64,000 nt of DNA from Bacillus sp. 123MFChir2 (GCF_000383235.1 NZ_KB910933.1:1-64000), one strand, 5' to 3'; counted from the first letter of the stretch, positions 43,420 to 52,414 are shown. Notes: generated by a model from the letters alone, not told the origin. Numbers and translations are program-made.

Positions 43420-44241
43420 ATGACAAGTTTACATACGGAGCAGTTAGAGCTTACGTACGGAAATCAAACCATTATTAATCATCTTGATTTATATATTCCA
43501 GAAGGGAAAATTACGGCATTAGTTGGCCGAAATGGATGCGGGAAATCAACAATTTTAAAATCTTTAGCACGGCTGCTGCAACCAACTAAGGGTCACGTAT
43601 ATTTAGATGGTAAAGCAATTCATACGATGCCAACAAAAGAAGTATCAAAGAAATTGGCAATATTACCACAGTCACCGACGGCACCTGAAGGATTAACGGT
43701 AGAAGGTCTTGTTTGGCATGGTCGTTACCCGCACCAACGTCTACTTGGAAAGCGAACAGAGAAAGATCATGAAATGGTAAACTGGGCGCTTGAAGTAACG
43801 GGAATGAATCAATTTACAGATCGTACATTAGACGAACTGTCAGGTGGACAGCGGCAACGCGTTTGGATTGCGATGGCACTTGCACAAGATACGGAGTTAT
43901 TATTATTAGATGAACCGACGACGTATTTAGATATGGCCCACCAGTTAGAAGTATTAGAGTTATTGAAAAAGTTAAATGAAGAAGAAAATCGAACGGTTGT
44001 TATGGTTGTACATGATTTAAATCATGCCGCAAAATATGCACATCATATTGTTGCGATTAAAGATGGAGATAAAGTGATGGAAGGAGCACCAAGTGATATT
44101 TTAAATGATGAATTGTTTGAAACCGTGTTTGGTGTGAAAGCGCGTGTTGTATACGATCCAGTTGCAAAGACGTATATGTGTACACCGTATGCGTTACTTT
44201 CAGAGAAAAAAGAAAAGCTCGAAGAAAGAATTGTTGGGTGA
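43420..44241 (+). CDS. Siderophore ABC importer ATPase
   Basis: A 273-residue FepC/FhuC-type ATPase. It has Walker A GRNGCGKST, Q-loop LPQSPTAPEG, signature LSGGQRQRVW, Walker B LLLLDEPTTYLD and H-loop VVHDLNH. The ATG at 43420 has AAGGGGTG upstream. In Staphylococcus the hts transporter lacks its own ATPase and borrows FhuC; here a dedicated one closes the operon. A strong terminator follows. Confidence 0.93.
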   Translation: MTSLHTEQLELTYGNQTIINHLDLYIPEGKITALVGRNGCGKSTILKSLARLLQPTKGHVYLDGKAIHTMPTKEVSKKLAILPQSPTAPEGLTVEGLVWHGRYPHQRLLGKRTEKDHEMVNWALEVTGMNQFTDRTLDELSGGQRQRVWIAMALAQDTELLLLDEPTTYLDMAHQLEVLELLKKLNEEENRTVVMVVHDLNHAAKYAHHIVAIKDGDKVMEGAPSDILNDELFETVFGVKARVVYDPVAKTYMCTPYALLSEKKEKLEERIVG

Positions 44242-44277
44242 AAAACTGTTGAGAGAAGATTCTCAGCAGTTTTTTTA
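44242..44277 (+). terminator. Terminator of the uptake operon
   Basis: AAAACTGTTGAGA / TCTCAGCAGTTTTTTT. Confidence 0.9.
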
Positions 44278-44403
44278 TTAGGAATTTTAGCTCGCTATTT
44301 AGAATCTCAGGACGGAGAAAGAAGTGCAAATAATAAAGTTATTTCATTTTATTTTAGATTCTTTTCTCAAAGAGTGTTGTTTTTGTAACATAAAACATAA
44401 AAA

Positions 44404-44417
44404 AGAACATACGTTTC
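44404..44417. promoter_or_regulatory. LexA (SOS) box of the dinB-like gene
   Basis: AGAACATACGTTTC fits the Gram-positive SOS box CGAACRNRYGTTYC at all positions but the first. It overlaps the -35 region of a promoter whose TATAAT lies at 44438-44443. Confidence 0.75.
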
Positions 44418-44475
44418 AGTCTCTTGGGATTTTATGTTATAATTATATTAACTTAATTTAGAAAGAGGGATTCAT

Positions 44476-44979
44476 TTGAGTGAAGTGAAAAATATAATTC
44501 ATCATTTTAATCATTATTCATCTTGGTTAACCACTTTAAAAGAAATCGATGAAACATTATGGTTTAAACCGATAGCTGATGGTAAATGGTCTGTAAGTGA
44601 GATAATAGCACATATTATGAATTGGGATAATCATTTATTAACAGAAGTCCTCCCATCTGTACAAAATGAAAAGGGAATGAAGTTTCCTGATTTTGATACA
44701 CATAATAAAAAGGCGTCAAACTACGCAAAATCAGGTATACCACATTCAAAACTTCTTGAAGAAGCAAAAAATACAAGGGAATTACTTGTAAGAGAACTTA
44801 ACGAGCTACCAATCGAAACGTTAAAAAAGCCATTAACTGCAAACGGTGTAACTCATTGTCCACATACTGGAACTCCTTATTCACTTATATATATTGTAAA
44901 GGAATTTACAGACCACGATAACTATCACCAAAGACAAATTATACAATTCCTAGGGGAAAACAGCCTATTTATAAAATAA
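44476..44979 (+). CDS. DinB-family (DinB/YfiT-like) damage-inducible protein
   Basis: A 167-residue four-helix-bundle protein: HFNHYSSWLTTLKEIDETLW, GKWSVSEIIAHIMNWDNHLL with the first His, and FTDHDNYHQRQIIQFLG with the second and third His. Such His-triad bundles bind a metal ion. The family was named for dinB of B. subtilis, a DNA-damage-inducible gene, and is unrelated to polymerase IV. Some members are thiol transferases. The TTG at 44476 has GAAAGAGGGA upstream. The SOS box gives direct support for LexA control. Exact function unknown. Confidence 0.82.
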   Translation: MSEVKNIIHHFNHYSSWLTTLKEIDETLWFKPIADGKWSVSEIIAHIMNWDNHLLTEVLPSVQNEKGMKFPDFDTHNKKASNYAKSGIPHSKLLEEAKNTRELLVRELNELPIETLKKPLTANGVTHCPHTGTPYSLIYIVKEFTDHDNYHQRQIIQFLGENSLFIK

Positions 44980-45052
44980 GGGTGTAGCTTAAAATTAGGC
45001 TTGATTAAAAGTGGTCCTCAAAACTGGATTGTACGACAAAATAAAGTGAAGG

Positions 45053-45132
45053 CATTAACGGGCAATTATCCCCAACCTATCTTCTTTGCTTCCCTCTGAA
45101 TCTTGATGTGGGGGTCTTACCGCCCGTTAATG
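45053..45132. repeat. Hairpin repeat, CATTAACGGGC arms
   Basis: Perfect 11-bp arms CATTAACGGGC and GCCCGTTAATG, 58 bp apart, followed by GCGGGATAAAA. Parts of this unit recur at about 2752, 40270 and 52318, so it is a second dispersed repeat type. It accounts for part of the 560-bp gap between the dinB-like gene and nhaC. Confidence 0.6.
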
Positions 45133-45275
45133 CGGGATAAAAAGAAGCCATTTTGAAAAAGCCTAGTCGAAATGGTTTTCATTTTTGAAATTAGATTTTT
45201 GGTTTTATAAAAAAGTTGATTATTTATATTTATTTGATTAAATGCATCATACAAACTTTTGGAAGTTGAGAATAT

Positions 45276-45319
45276 AAAAAGAAACTATTTCTATCAATTT
45301 TAAAATAGTTTCTTTTTTT
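45276..45319. terminator. Terminator-like hairpin
   Basis: AAAAAGAAACTATTT / AAATAGTTTCTTTTTTT. No gene directly precedes it, so it may block read-through into nhaC. Confidence 0.7.
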
Positions 45320-45540
45320 GAATTGGATTGAATATTAATGAAATAAGAAAAATTAATGTATTTTTTCAAATTAACATTGCGAAATGCAGGCTGTACTTTT
45401 ACAATAAAAAGGTCGTATATTTATTATACTAAAAAAACAAATCGGAATAATGTGAATATTTATGTTTTATCTAGTTATATTTATGTAAAAATAACTAAAC
45501 GACATGCATCATGTTATTGCTTCATAAGGAGAGAAGAAAT

Positions 45541-46944
45541 TTGAAAAGTGTAAGATTACCATCGATGATTGAAATCATCATTCTTTTGTTGTTATTTTTA
45601 GGCGTTGTCTTTTCATTTCAGGCAATTTTTGATTTACCGATTCAACTTGCGTTATTTATTTCATGGTTTCTTGTCATTGCGCTTGGATTAAAACTTGGGT
45701 TTCGTTATCAAGAATTACAAGATGCAATTACAAAAGGAATTTCGAATGGACTTGAAGCCATTTTAATATTAGTAGCGGTTGGTTCTCTTATTGGAACTTG
45801 GATTGCTGGCGGTGTTGTGCCAACACTAATTTATTATGGTTTAGAATTTATTCACCCGAGTATCTTTCTATTAGCGACATTAATTATTTGTTCGATTACA
45901 TCTATCGCAACAGGGACTTCTTGGGGGACGGTAGGTACAGCTGGTATTGCCATGATGGCAATCGGGGAAGGACTTGGATTACCACTTCCTCTTGTAGCTG
46001 GTGCAGTTCTGTCCGGTGCGTATTTCGGAGATAAATTATCACCATTATCTGATAGCACTGTACTTGCAGCTTCTATGGCGAAAGTAGATGTTATTGCGCA
46101 CGTTCGTGCTATGTTGTATTTAGATGTTCCAGCTTATATTATTACTGGTAGTATGTTTACAGTTGCCGGCTGGATATATGGCGGAAAGAATGTAGATTTA
46201 GAAAAAGTAGATTTCCTAAAGGCATCATTACTAAAGCAATTTGATATTCACATTTGGATGCTTGTTCCAGCGGTCGTTGTCATTATACTGTTAGCGATGA
46301 AACGTCCATCTATGCCTACAATTGCAATGGGTGCTCTTCTTGGTGCGATCTGGGCAGCTCTGTTCCAAGGTATGCCATTTGGGGAAGCGATTGGTACAGC
46401 TTACAAAGGGTTTTCTATTGATTCCGGTATCGATTTCATTGATAAGTTATTGAATCGCGGCGGAATTGAAGGAATGCTCGGTTCAGTTGCAGTAATTATT
46501 TTCGGGCTTGGTTTTGGTGGTTTACTAGAAAAGCTTGGTGTTTTGAAAGTTATTGTTTCGAAGTTTGAGAAAAAATTAACTTCTGCAGGCAATGTAACAC
46601 TTTCGACTTTAATTGTTGCATTTTTAGCAAACGTATTTGGCTGTGCGATGTATGTATCGTTAATTTTAACGCCAAAAATTATGGAAGAAAGCTATGATAA
46701 ATTAAAATTAGATCGCCGCATTTTAGCTCGTAACTCCGAAGTCGGCGGAACGCTTACATCAGGGATGGTTCCATGGTCTGATAACGGGATCTTTATGGCG
46801 GGTATTTTAGGTGTTTCAACACTATCTTATCTACCATTTATGTGGCTGAGCTTTGTATCATTAGCGCTCGCTGTCATTTATGGATATACAGGTAAATTTA
46901 TTTGGTATGTAGATGACGTTGAGAAAGAAAAGCAAGTATCATAG
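45541..46944 (+). CDS. nhaC: Na+/H+ antiporter NhaC
   Basis: A 467-residue membrane protein with about 11-12 helices. SGAYFGDKLSPLSDSTVLAA (ion-site loop), ATGTSWGTVGTAGIAMMAIG and SEVGGTLTSGMVPWSDNGIF are NhaC signatures. It exchanges sodium for protons, or malate/lactate in the MleN branch. The TTG at 45541 has AAGGAGAG upstream; a longer frame lies before that site. A gene for fumarase follows, so the MleN (malate-Na/lactate-H) reading is worth keeping in mind. Confidence 0.88.
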   Translation: MKSVRLPSMIEIIILLLLFLGVVFSFQAIFDLPIQLALFISWFLVIALGLKLGFRYQELQDAITKGISNGLEAILILVAVGSLIGTWIAGGVVPTLIYYGLEFIHPSIFLLATLIICSITSIATGTSWGTVGTAGIAMMAIGEGLGLPLPLVAGAVLSGAYFGDKLSPLSDSTVLAASMAKVDVIAHVRAMLYLDVPAYIITGSMFTVAGWIYGGKNVDLEKVDFLKASLLKQFDIHIWMLVPAVVVIILLAMKRPSMPTIAMGALLGAIWAALFQGMPFGEAIGTAYKGFSIDSGIDFIDKLLNRGGIEGMLGSVAVIIFGLGFGGLLEKLGVLKVIVSKFEKKLTSAGNVTLSTLIVAFLANVFGCAMYVSLILTPKIMEESYDKLKLDRRILARNSEVGGTLTSGMVPWSDNGIFMAGILGVSTLSYLPFMWLSFVSLALAVIYGYTGKFIWYVDDVEKEKQVS

Positions 46945-46948
46945 TATG

Positions 46949-46989
46949 AAAAATCATCCTTTCGCTTATAGAGGGGATGTTTTTTTTGT
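46949..46989 (+). terminator. Weak terminator of nhaC
   Basis: AAAATCATCC...GGGGATGTTTTTTTT. Confidence 0.55.
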
Positions 46990-47068
46990 TTCCGGTGGTA
47001 ATATTTGTTATTTTCTATGTTTTCGGTAAAATGTAAGAGAAGGTATTTAATACTAAGGGGATGAAAAC

Positions 47069-48457
47069 ATGGAATATAGAATTGAAAGAGATACATTAGG
47101 AGAAATGAAAGTTCCAGCTGATAAATTATGGGCAGCGCAAACGCAGCGTAGTAAGGAGAACTTTCCGATTGGAACAGAGCGCATGCCTCTTGAAATTGTT
47201 CGAGCATTTGCAATTTTAAAGAAAAGTGCGGCACTTAGTAATCAAAAGTTAGGGAAGTTAGCAGAAGAAAAGGTTAATGCAATTGTAGGAGCGGTTGATG
47301 AAATTTTATCGGGAAAATGGGATGATCATTTTCCGCTTGTTGTTTGGCAGACTGGAAGTGGGACACAGTCTAATATGAATGTGAATGAAGTGATCGCCAA
47401 CCGCGGAAATCAAATTTTAAGAGAAAAAGGACTAGATCTTCATATTCATCCGAACGATGACGTGAATATGTCTCAAAGCTCAAATGATACATTTCCAACA
47501 GCACTTCATATTGCGTGTGTAGTAGCTGTAGAAGAGCAAGTATTACCAGCAGTAGCAAAATTAAAAGACACGTTACAAGAAAAAGTAAACGAGTTCGCTC
47601 ATATTATTAAAATTGGTCGTACTCATTTGCAAGATGCAACACCATTAACGTTAGGACAAGAAGTGAGCGGATGGCATTGTATGCTTGAAAAGACAGAGCG
47701 GATGATTAGAGAAAGCAGTACATATATGAAAGAACTTGCAATTGGTGGTACTGCGGTTGGAACAGGGATTAATGCCCATCCAAAATTCGGTGAAATGGTT
47801 GCAGAAGAAATTAGTCATTTCACAGGAAAACAATTTGTATCGGCGCCAAATAAATTTCATGCGTTAACAAGTCATGATGAAGTTGTTTATACGCACGGGG
47901 CTTTAAAAGCGTTAGCCGCTGATGTAATGAAAATTGCAAACGATGTCCGTTGGCTTGCAAGTGGACCGCGCAGCGGTCTTGGGGAAATTACGATTCCAGC
48001 AAACGAACCAGGGAGCTCTATTATGCCAGGAAAAGTAAATCCAACGCAAAGTGAAGCTATAACGATGGTCGCAGCGCAAGTTATGGGAAATGATGCAACG
48101 ATTGGCTTTGCGGCAAGTCAAGGAAACTTTGAATTAAACGTCTTTAAGCCGGTCATTGCTTATAATTTCTTACAATCTGCTCGATTATTAGCAGATGCAA
48201 TAATTTCATTTAATGATAAATGTATAGTAGGTATTGAAGCAAATGAAGAAATTATTGGGCAGCACTTAAATAACTCGTTAATGCTTGTAACAGCACTAAA
48301 TCCGCATATTGGTTATGAAAATGCAGCAAAGATTGCCAAGCATGCACATAAAGCAGGATTAACATTAAAAGAAGCAGCACTGCAATCAGGGTTATTAACA
48401 GAAGAACAATTTGATGAAATTGTAGATCCGAAGCAAATGATTGAGCCGAAGGAATGA
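47069..48457 (+). CDS. fumC: Class II fumarate hydratase
   Basis: A 462-residue iron-free fumarase. It has [55 protein letters not shown] and the family signature [11 protein letters not shown] (~315-325) with the catalytic Ser. It interconverts fumarate and malate in the TCA cycle as a tetramer. The ATG has AAGGGGATG upstream. Full length; followed by a terminator. Confidence 0.96.
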   Translation: MEYRIERDTLGEMKVPADKLWAAQTQRSKENFPIGTERMPLEIVRAFAILKKSAALSNQKLGKLAEEKVNAIVGAVDEILSGKWDDHFPLVVWQTGSGTQSNMNVNEVIANRGNQILREKGLDLHIHPNDDVNMSQSSNDTFPTALHIACVVAVEEQVLPAVAKLKDTLQEKVNEFAHIIKIGRTHLQDATPLTLGQEVSGWHCMLEKTERMIRESSTYMKELAIGGTAVGTGINAHPKFGEMVAEEISHFTGKQFVSAPNKFHALTSHDEVVYTHGALKALAADVMKIANDVRWLASGPRSGLGEITIPANEPGSSIMPGKVNPTQSEAITMVAAQVMGNDATIGFAASQGNFELNVFKPVIAYNFLQSARLLADAIISFNDKCIVGIEANEEIIGQHLNNSLMLVTALNPHIGYENAAKIAKHAHKAGLTLKEAALQSGLLTEEQFDEIVDPKQMIEPKE

Positions 48458-48470
48458 AAAATTGTATAAA

Positions 48471-48502
48471 AGATAGGATTCTCAAGTGAGGATCCTATTT
48501 TT
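48471..48502 (+). terminator. Terminator of fumC
   Basis: AGATAGGATTCTC / GAGGATCCTATTTTTT. Confidence 0.85.
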
Positions 48503-48519
48503 TGGGTCTATAAAGGAAT

Positions 48520-48712
48520 CATATATTAATATAAAGTGAAAAACCTTTTTCTTTTTTGCGGGGGCGAGAGCAACTGGCCATGCATAGAAAGCGGTCAGGG
48601 ACTTTTCCTGCCACTTGCAATGTAAACTTGGGAGGAAAGCGAGTGTCGGTCATGTTTTGTTCTTTATACGAGCGACTTATATGTTGAAAAAATAAAATGG
48701 ATTTGTATTTAA
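48520..48712 (-). repeat. Interspersed repeat, copy 15
   Basis: Complete member: GGGGGCGAGAGCAACTGGCC, AGCGGTCAGGGACTTTTCC, TGCCACTTGCAATG and the far-end segment AGCGACTTATATGTTGAAAA. Confidence 0.78.
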
Positions 48713-48814
48713 AAATATCTTTTTTTGTCAAAAAATACAAAATTACTTCACAAATTCCACACAATTGTTTGTTATCCTTCATATAGGTCGACTGATATTT
48801 GAGGAGATTGCTAT

Positions 48815-50092
48815 ATGAAAATAACTCGAGTTTTTTTTCTCTTTTGTATCATTTTTTTAAGTTGTTCATTCCATACTTATGCACAGGATACGTTGCAATC
48901 TCAAATTGACGCTGCTCCTGAATATGGGATTGTAAAAATACCGAGTGGTAATTATGATGAAGCAATCGTTCTTTCAAAGCCTGTTACTTTGGAAGGGACG
49001 GGAGAAGTTACTGTTCGCTCTTGTCGTAAAGAACCCGTTATTACGGTAAAAGGGCAATCTGTCACCTTAAAGCATATAAAGGTAGAACAATGCAGTAGTA
49101 GTGCAGATACGGAAGCTATTCATGTTACTGGTAAGAATCATCGGTTGAAAAATCTTCAAATCTACACAAAGCAGTTCGGGATTAAATTAAATAGGGCGAG
49201 TGGTACGGTTGTAGAAGGCGGTTTGATTAAAGGGAATTCTAAAGGAAATGGAATTGACTTATGGGAATCAAATAATAATATGATTCAAGGAGTCGAGATT
49301 GATAAAGTAAGAGATGGCATTTATATAGAAAATAGTCATTTTAATCGAATAACTCGTAATGCTATCGGAAATTCTCGTTATGGAATACATATTATGTTTT
49401 CCAATCACATAACCGTACAAAATAACAAGTCTTACAACAATATTACAGGTGCCATGGTGATGGGAACAAAAGACACAAAAATTGAAAGGAACGAGTTAAC
49501 TTTCAATAATAGGAATGTCAACGCACAGGGATTATTGCTGTTTGATGCAGAGAAAACAGAAGCGATTGGCAATCGAATTTCTTATAATCGTGTTGGGATG
49601 TATGTGGAAAATGCGAATAACAACCGTATTTCAGACAATGAAGTAAACGGGAATTTTATTGGTATGCAATTTAAAAATGCGAATGAAAATCATGTGTCTA
49701 ACAATGGCTTTGTTGGAAATGTAAATGAGTCTCAAGCGATAAACAGCACTGAAAACAAAATTATACATAATTATTGGGACACATCCTTGAAGCTGGATAC
49801 AAAGGGGAATGGTATTAGTAGCATTCCACATAGAGCAGATCCGTTTTTTCTAACACTAACAAATGAAGTCCCTGAATATCAGTTGTTTTTCCAAGCACCT
49901 GGTATGATTGTACTCCAAACATTGTTGAAAAGTCCTGAAAATCAAGTTTTAACTGATTATGAGCCTATGATGACAATCAGAGGAAAGAAGGAAGAAAACA
50001 AATCCTCATTTAAGATGCAAATCGGAATGATCAGTGTGAGTATGTTAGCAATAAGTATCACTTTATTTAAAATTGGGAGGAAAAGAAGATGA
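48815..50092 (+). CDS. nosD: NosD-like beta-helix protein (copper-site assembly)
   Basis: A 425-residue secreted or membrane-anchored protein. It has a signal peptide (~1-23, ending TYAQD), then a right-handed beta-helix from ~40 to ~330 with NosD-type coils (IENSHFNRITRNAIGNSRYG, HIMFSNHITVQNNKSYNN, YNRVGMYVENANNNRISDNE), and one C-terminal membrane helix (~400-420). NosD works with NosF and NosY in building the CuZ cluster of nitrous oxide reductase. The order nosD-nosL-nosY-nosF fits, but nosZ is not in this window. AGGAG lies before the ATG. The stop overlaps nosL (ATGA). Confidence 0.85.
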   Translation: MKITRVFFLFCIIFLSCSFHTYAQDTLQSQIDAAPEYGIVKIPSGNYDEAIVLSKPVTLEGTGEVTVRSCRKEPVITVKGQSVTLKHIKVEQCSSSADTEAIHVTGKNHRLKNLQIYTKQFGIKLNRASGTVVEGGLIKGNSKGNGIDLWESNNNMIQGVEIDKVRDGIYIENSHFNRITRNAIGNSRYGIHIMFSNHITVQNNKSYNNITGAMVMGTKDTKIERNELTFNNRNVNAQGLLLFDAEKTEAIGNRISYNRVGMYVENANNNRISDNEVNGNFIGMQFKNANENHVSNNGFVGNVNESQAINSTENKIIHNYWDTSLKLDTKGNGISSIPHRADPFFLTLTNEVPEYQLFFQAPGMIVLQTLLKSPENQVLTDYEPMMTIRGKKEENKSSFKMQIGMISVSMLAISITLFKIGRKRR

Positions 50093-50607
50093 AATGGAAA
50101 GGTTTATTTATTACAATAGTTGCAGCTCTTTTGTTGACAGTAGTTGGCTGCGGGAAAAAGGAAGTTAAGCCAGTAGCAATTGACGAGAAAAATGATAAAT
50201 GTGCAAACTGTAATATGCTTGTGACGAACGATCAATTCGGAACAGAGGTCATTCTTGAAAATGGTAAATCATTGAAATTTGATGATCTTGGTTGTATGTA
50301 TAAATGGATGAATAAAAATAAGAATGAAAAGTTACAAGCGAAATTTGTACGTGATTACAATACAAAAGATTGGATTGAAGTAGACAAAGCGACTTATGTT
50401 TATGAAAAAGATATTAAAACGCCAATGGCTTATAATGTGATTTCTTTCAAAGAGAAAAAAGATGCGGAAAGCTTTGTGTCTAAAAATAAAGGTGAAGTAT
50501 TAACGGCAAAAGATTTGGAAAAGCATGAATGGAAAAAGAACACAGATATGATGATGAAAATAAAAGAAGAGAATGCAAAGAAAAAGGATATGAATCATTC
50601 TCATTAA
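50089..50607 (+). CDS. nosL: NosL copper-binding lipoprotein
   Basis: A 172-residue lipoprotein with lipobox VVGC (~21). KCANCNMLV (C-x2-C-x-M) is the NosL copper(I) site, followed by FDDLGCMYKWM and DYNTKDWIEVDKATYVYEKD, with TPMAYNVISFKEKKDA. NosL delivers Cu(I) to the NosDFY complex. A His/Met-rich tail (ending MNHSH) may add copper sites. It overlaps nosD and is followed by a terminator that separates it from nosY. Confidence 0.88.
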   Translation: MKWKGLFITIVAALLLTVVGCGKKEVKPVAIDEKNDKCANCNMLVTNDQFGTEVILENGKSLKFDDLGCMYKWMNKNKNEKLQAKFVRDYNTKDWIEVDKATYVYEKDIKTPMAYNVISFKEKKDAESFVSKNKGEVLTAKDLEKHEWKKNTDMMMKIKEENAKKKDMNHSH

Positions 50608-50608
50608 T

Positions 50609-50641
50609 AAAAAAGGACAACCGCTCCGGTTGTCCTTTTTT
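50609..50641 (+). terminator. Terminator between nosL and nosY
   Basis: AAAAAAGGACAACCG / CGGTTGTCCTTTTTT. It lies inside the gene set, so nosY-nosF may be expressed at a lower level than nosD-nosL, or from their own promoter. Confidence 0.88.
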
Positions 50642-50658
50642 GTGGAAAGAGGGGTACT

Positions 50659-51471
50659 ATGTGGCACATTTGGCAATCTGAGTGGCGGATCACGATAAGA
50701 CAACGTTCATCCTATACATTTGTAATCCTTTGGACGAGTGTCATGTCGTTACTATTTTTATTAGCGCGAAATACACCTGTTATAACAGGTTACACAAATA
50801 TGACAGGCACAATGGCAAATATAGTGCTGTATGTTATACCGCTATTTATGCTTATTATCAGTTCTTTTTCGATTGCGAATGAAATGGAAAACGGACAGTG
50901 GCGCTTATTAAGTACGTATCCCATTTCTAGTGTTGCTTACGTAATGGGAAAAGCATTTGGACAATTTACAGCGCAACTCATTATTTTTACACTTAGTTAT
51001 GGTATAAGTCTTATAATCGGCCTTATTAGTGGAAGTATATTATCTATGAAATGGGTGCTGGCTCTTTATGTATTCGGGGTAGTATTAATGCTTTTCTTTC
51101 TAATAATCGGTGTTGTGATCGGTTCTTTTGTCATAACAAGATGGCAGGCGTTAACAATATCTGTTGGGGTTTGGTTTTTCTTCATTATGATTTGGCCTAC
51201 TGCGCTTATCTCTGTTCTTAGCTTTGTTCCGTATCCGATGATTGCTGTGCTTCTAAAAATAGCTTTGTTTATTAATCCAGCTGAATTGCTTCGCATTGTA
51301 TTTGTTGTTCAATTAGGCGGCGGTGCGATATTTGGACAAGCATATGATACTCTCATTACTTTCTTACAATCTGAGGCGGCGTGGGGAGTTCTCATTTTAT
51401 ATACACTAATCTATATGGCTTTTGGTTTCACTCTCTCTGCATGGAAGCTAGAAAGGAGAAAAATGCAATGA
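50659..51471 (+). CDS. nosY: NosY-like ABC permease
   Basis: A 270-residue ABC-2 type permease with six hydrophobic segments. EWRITIRQRSSYTFVILWTS and GQWRLLSTYPISSVAYVMGK (the NosY G-x-L-x-L-L-x-P variant), and FINPAELLRIVFVV near the end, support NosY. It pairs with the ATPase that follows, and in the Nos system the complex uses ATP to move NosD for copper loading. AAAGAGGGG lies before the ATG. The stop overlaps nosF. Confidence 0.85.
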   Translation: MWHIWQSEWRITIRQRSSYTFVILWTSVMSLLFLLARNTPVITGYTNMTGTMANIVLYVIPLFMLIISSFSIANEMENGQWRLLSTYPISSVAYVMGKAFGQFTAQLIIFTLSYGISLIIGLISGSILSMKWVLALYVFGVVLMLFFLIIGVVIGSFVITRWQALTISVGVWFFFIMIWPTALISVLSFVPYPMIAVLLKIALFINPAELLRIVFVVQLGGGAIFGQAYDTLITFLQSEAAWGVLILYTLIYMAFGFTLSAWKLERRKMQ

Positions 51472-52166
51472 CACTTCTACAAGTTACAGAGGTTTCAAAA
51501 GAATATAAGACAAAACAAGCACTTTCTCACTTTTCACTTCAAGTAGACGAAGGAACGTGCATTGTGCTATGCGGCGGGAACGGTGCAGGAAAAAGTACAC
51601 TTCTTCATATATTGGCAGGTATTTTAAAACCGACAGAAGGTACGATCGTCTTAAATGGTATTACTCTCCATGAAAACAGGAATAAATACGTGTCGCAAAT
51701 TGGATATATGCCAGATGATTTTCATGCGCAGGAAATGATGACTGTGCATGAATTTCTTACTTTTTATGGTGTGTTACGAAAGATAAGTCAAAAGCAAATA
51801 CAAGAGATTTTAGAAAAGATCGGTTTGATTGAAAAAAGAGATGAACTTGTAAAACATTTATCGAAAGGAATGCGGCAACGCTTAGTATTTGGACAAGCAT
51901 TGTTAGGGAAACCGAAACTATTATTATTAGATGAACCAACAAATGGTTTGGATCCATTTTGGGTCAATGCATTCGTTGAGATTTTACAAGACATCAAGAA
52001 AAATGGGACAATTGTTATTTTTTCCACACATATGATGGACGTGGCAGCGGAGATAGGAGATTGTATTTTGTTTATGAAAGATGGGGTTGTGACAAAACGT
52101 ATTGAACATAAAGGGAGTAAAGAGGAGAAAACACTACACTTGTTGCAATTGCACAGGCAGGGATGA
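51468..52166 (+). CDS. nosF: NosF-like ABC ATPase
   Basis: A 232-residue ATPase. It has Walker A GGNGAGKST, Q-loop IGYMPDD, signature LSKGMRQRLV, Walker B LLLLDEPTNGLDP and H-loop IFSTHMMD. The ATG at 51468 overlaps the nosY stop, and GAAAGGAG lies upstream; the longer open frame overlaps nosY coding. Energises NosY. Followed by an 18-bp stem terminator. Confidence 0.9.
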   Translation: MTLLQVTEVSKEYKTKQALSHFSLQVDEGTCIVLCGGNGAGKSTLLHILAGILKPTEGTIVLNGITLHENRNKYVSQIGYMPDDFHAQEMMTVHEFLTFYGVLRKISQKQIQEILEKIGLIEKRDELVKHLSKGMRQRLVFGQALLGKPKLLLLDEPTNGLDPFWVNAFVEILQDIKKNGTIVIFSTHMMDVAAEIGDCILFMKDGVVTKRIEHKGSKEEKTLHLLQLHRQG

Positions 52167-52206
52167 AGAAAAATAATTTCCTATAAAAGAAAAGTTTAAT
52201 AGCGTT

Positions 52207-52252
52207 AATAACAAATAGGACTAGACTGGTAGCTAGTCCTATTTGTTATTTT
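52207..52252 (+). terminator. Terminator of the nos set
   Basis: AATAACAAATAGGACTAG / CTAGTCCTATTTGTTATT, an 18-bp stem and T-run. Confidence 0.92.
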
Positions 52253-52385
52253 ATCTTCATGACAGCAGTCTATATAAATACAAACTAAAAAACCGACATA
52301 AAACCATTCTTTTCCGGTGGGCGATAAACTGCCCGTAAAAGCCCGATTGGTTCAACTAATAATCAGTGGGGGATGAATCGTTTGT
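52253..52385. repeat. Composite of two repeat fragments
   Basis: 52256-52312 is the outer part of the main repeat (CATGACAGCAGTCTATATAA and AAAAAACCGACATAAAACC). 52318-52380 matches the hairpin-type repeat (GGGCGATAAACTGCCCGTAA, then AATCAGTGGGGGATGAA). It directly precedes the TnpB element. Confidence 0.6.
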
Positions 52386-52400
52386 TTTTTTGTATATATA

Positions 52401-52414
52401 GAAACGTATGTTCT
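52401..52414. promoter_or_regulatory. SOS-box-like palindrome before TnpB 1
   Basis: GAAACGTATGTTCT; its reverse complement AGAACATACGTTTC is identical to the SOS box of the dinB-like gene at 44404-44417. It lies 46 bp before the TnpB start. Confidence 0.65.

Noticed and set aside
33907-44241. Petrobactin (asb) or aerobactin (iuc) locus
   Set aside because: There are no asbC-F type genes (aryl ligase, carrier protein, dehydroshikimate dehydratase) and no iucB/iucD (acetylase, lysine hydroxylase); a racemase is present instead.
45356-45544. 62-codon frame before nhaC
   Set aside because: No ribosome-binding site, low-complexity Y/K/I-rich composition, and it overlaps the nhaC start.
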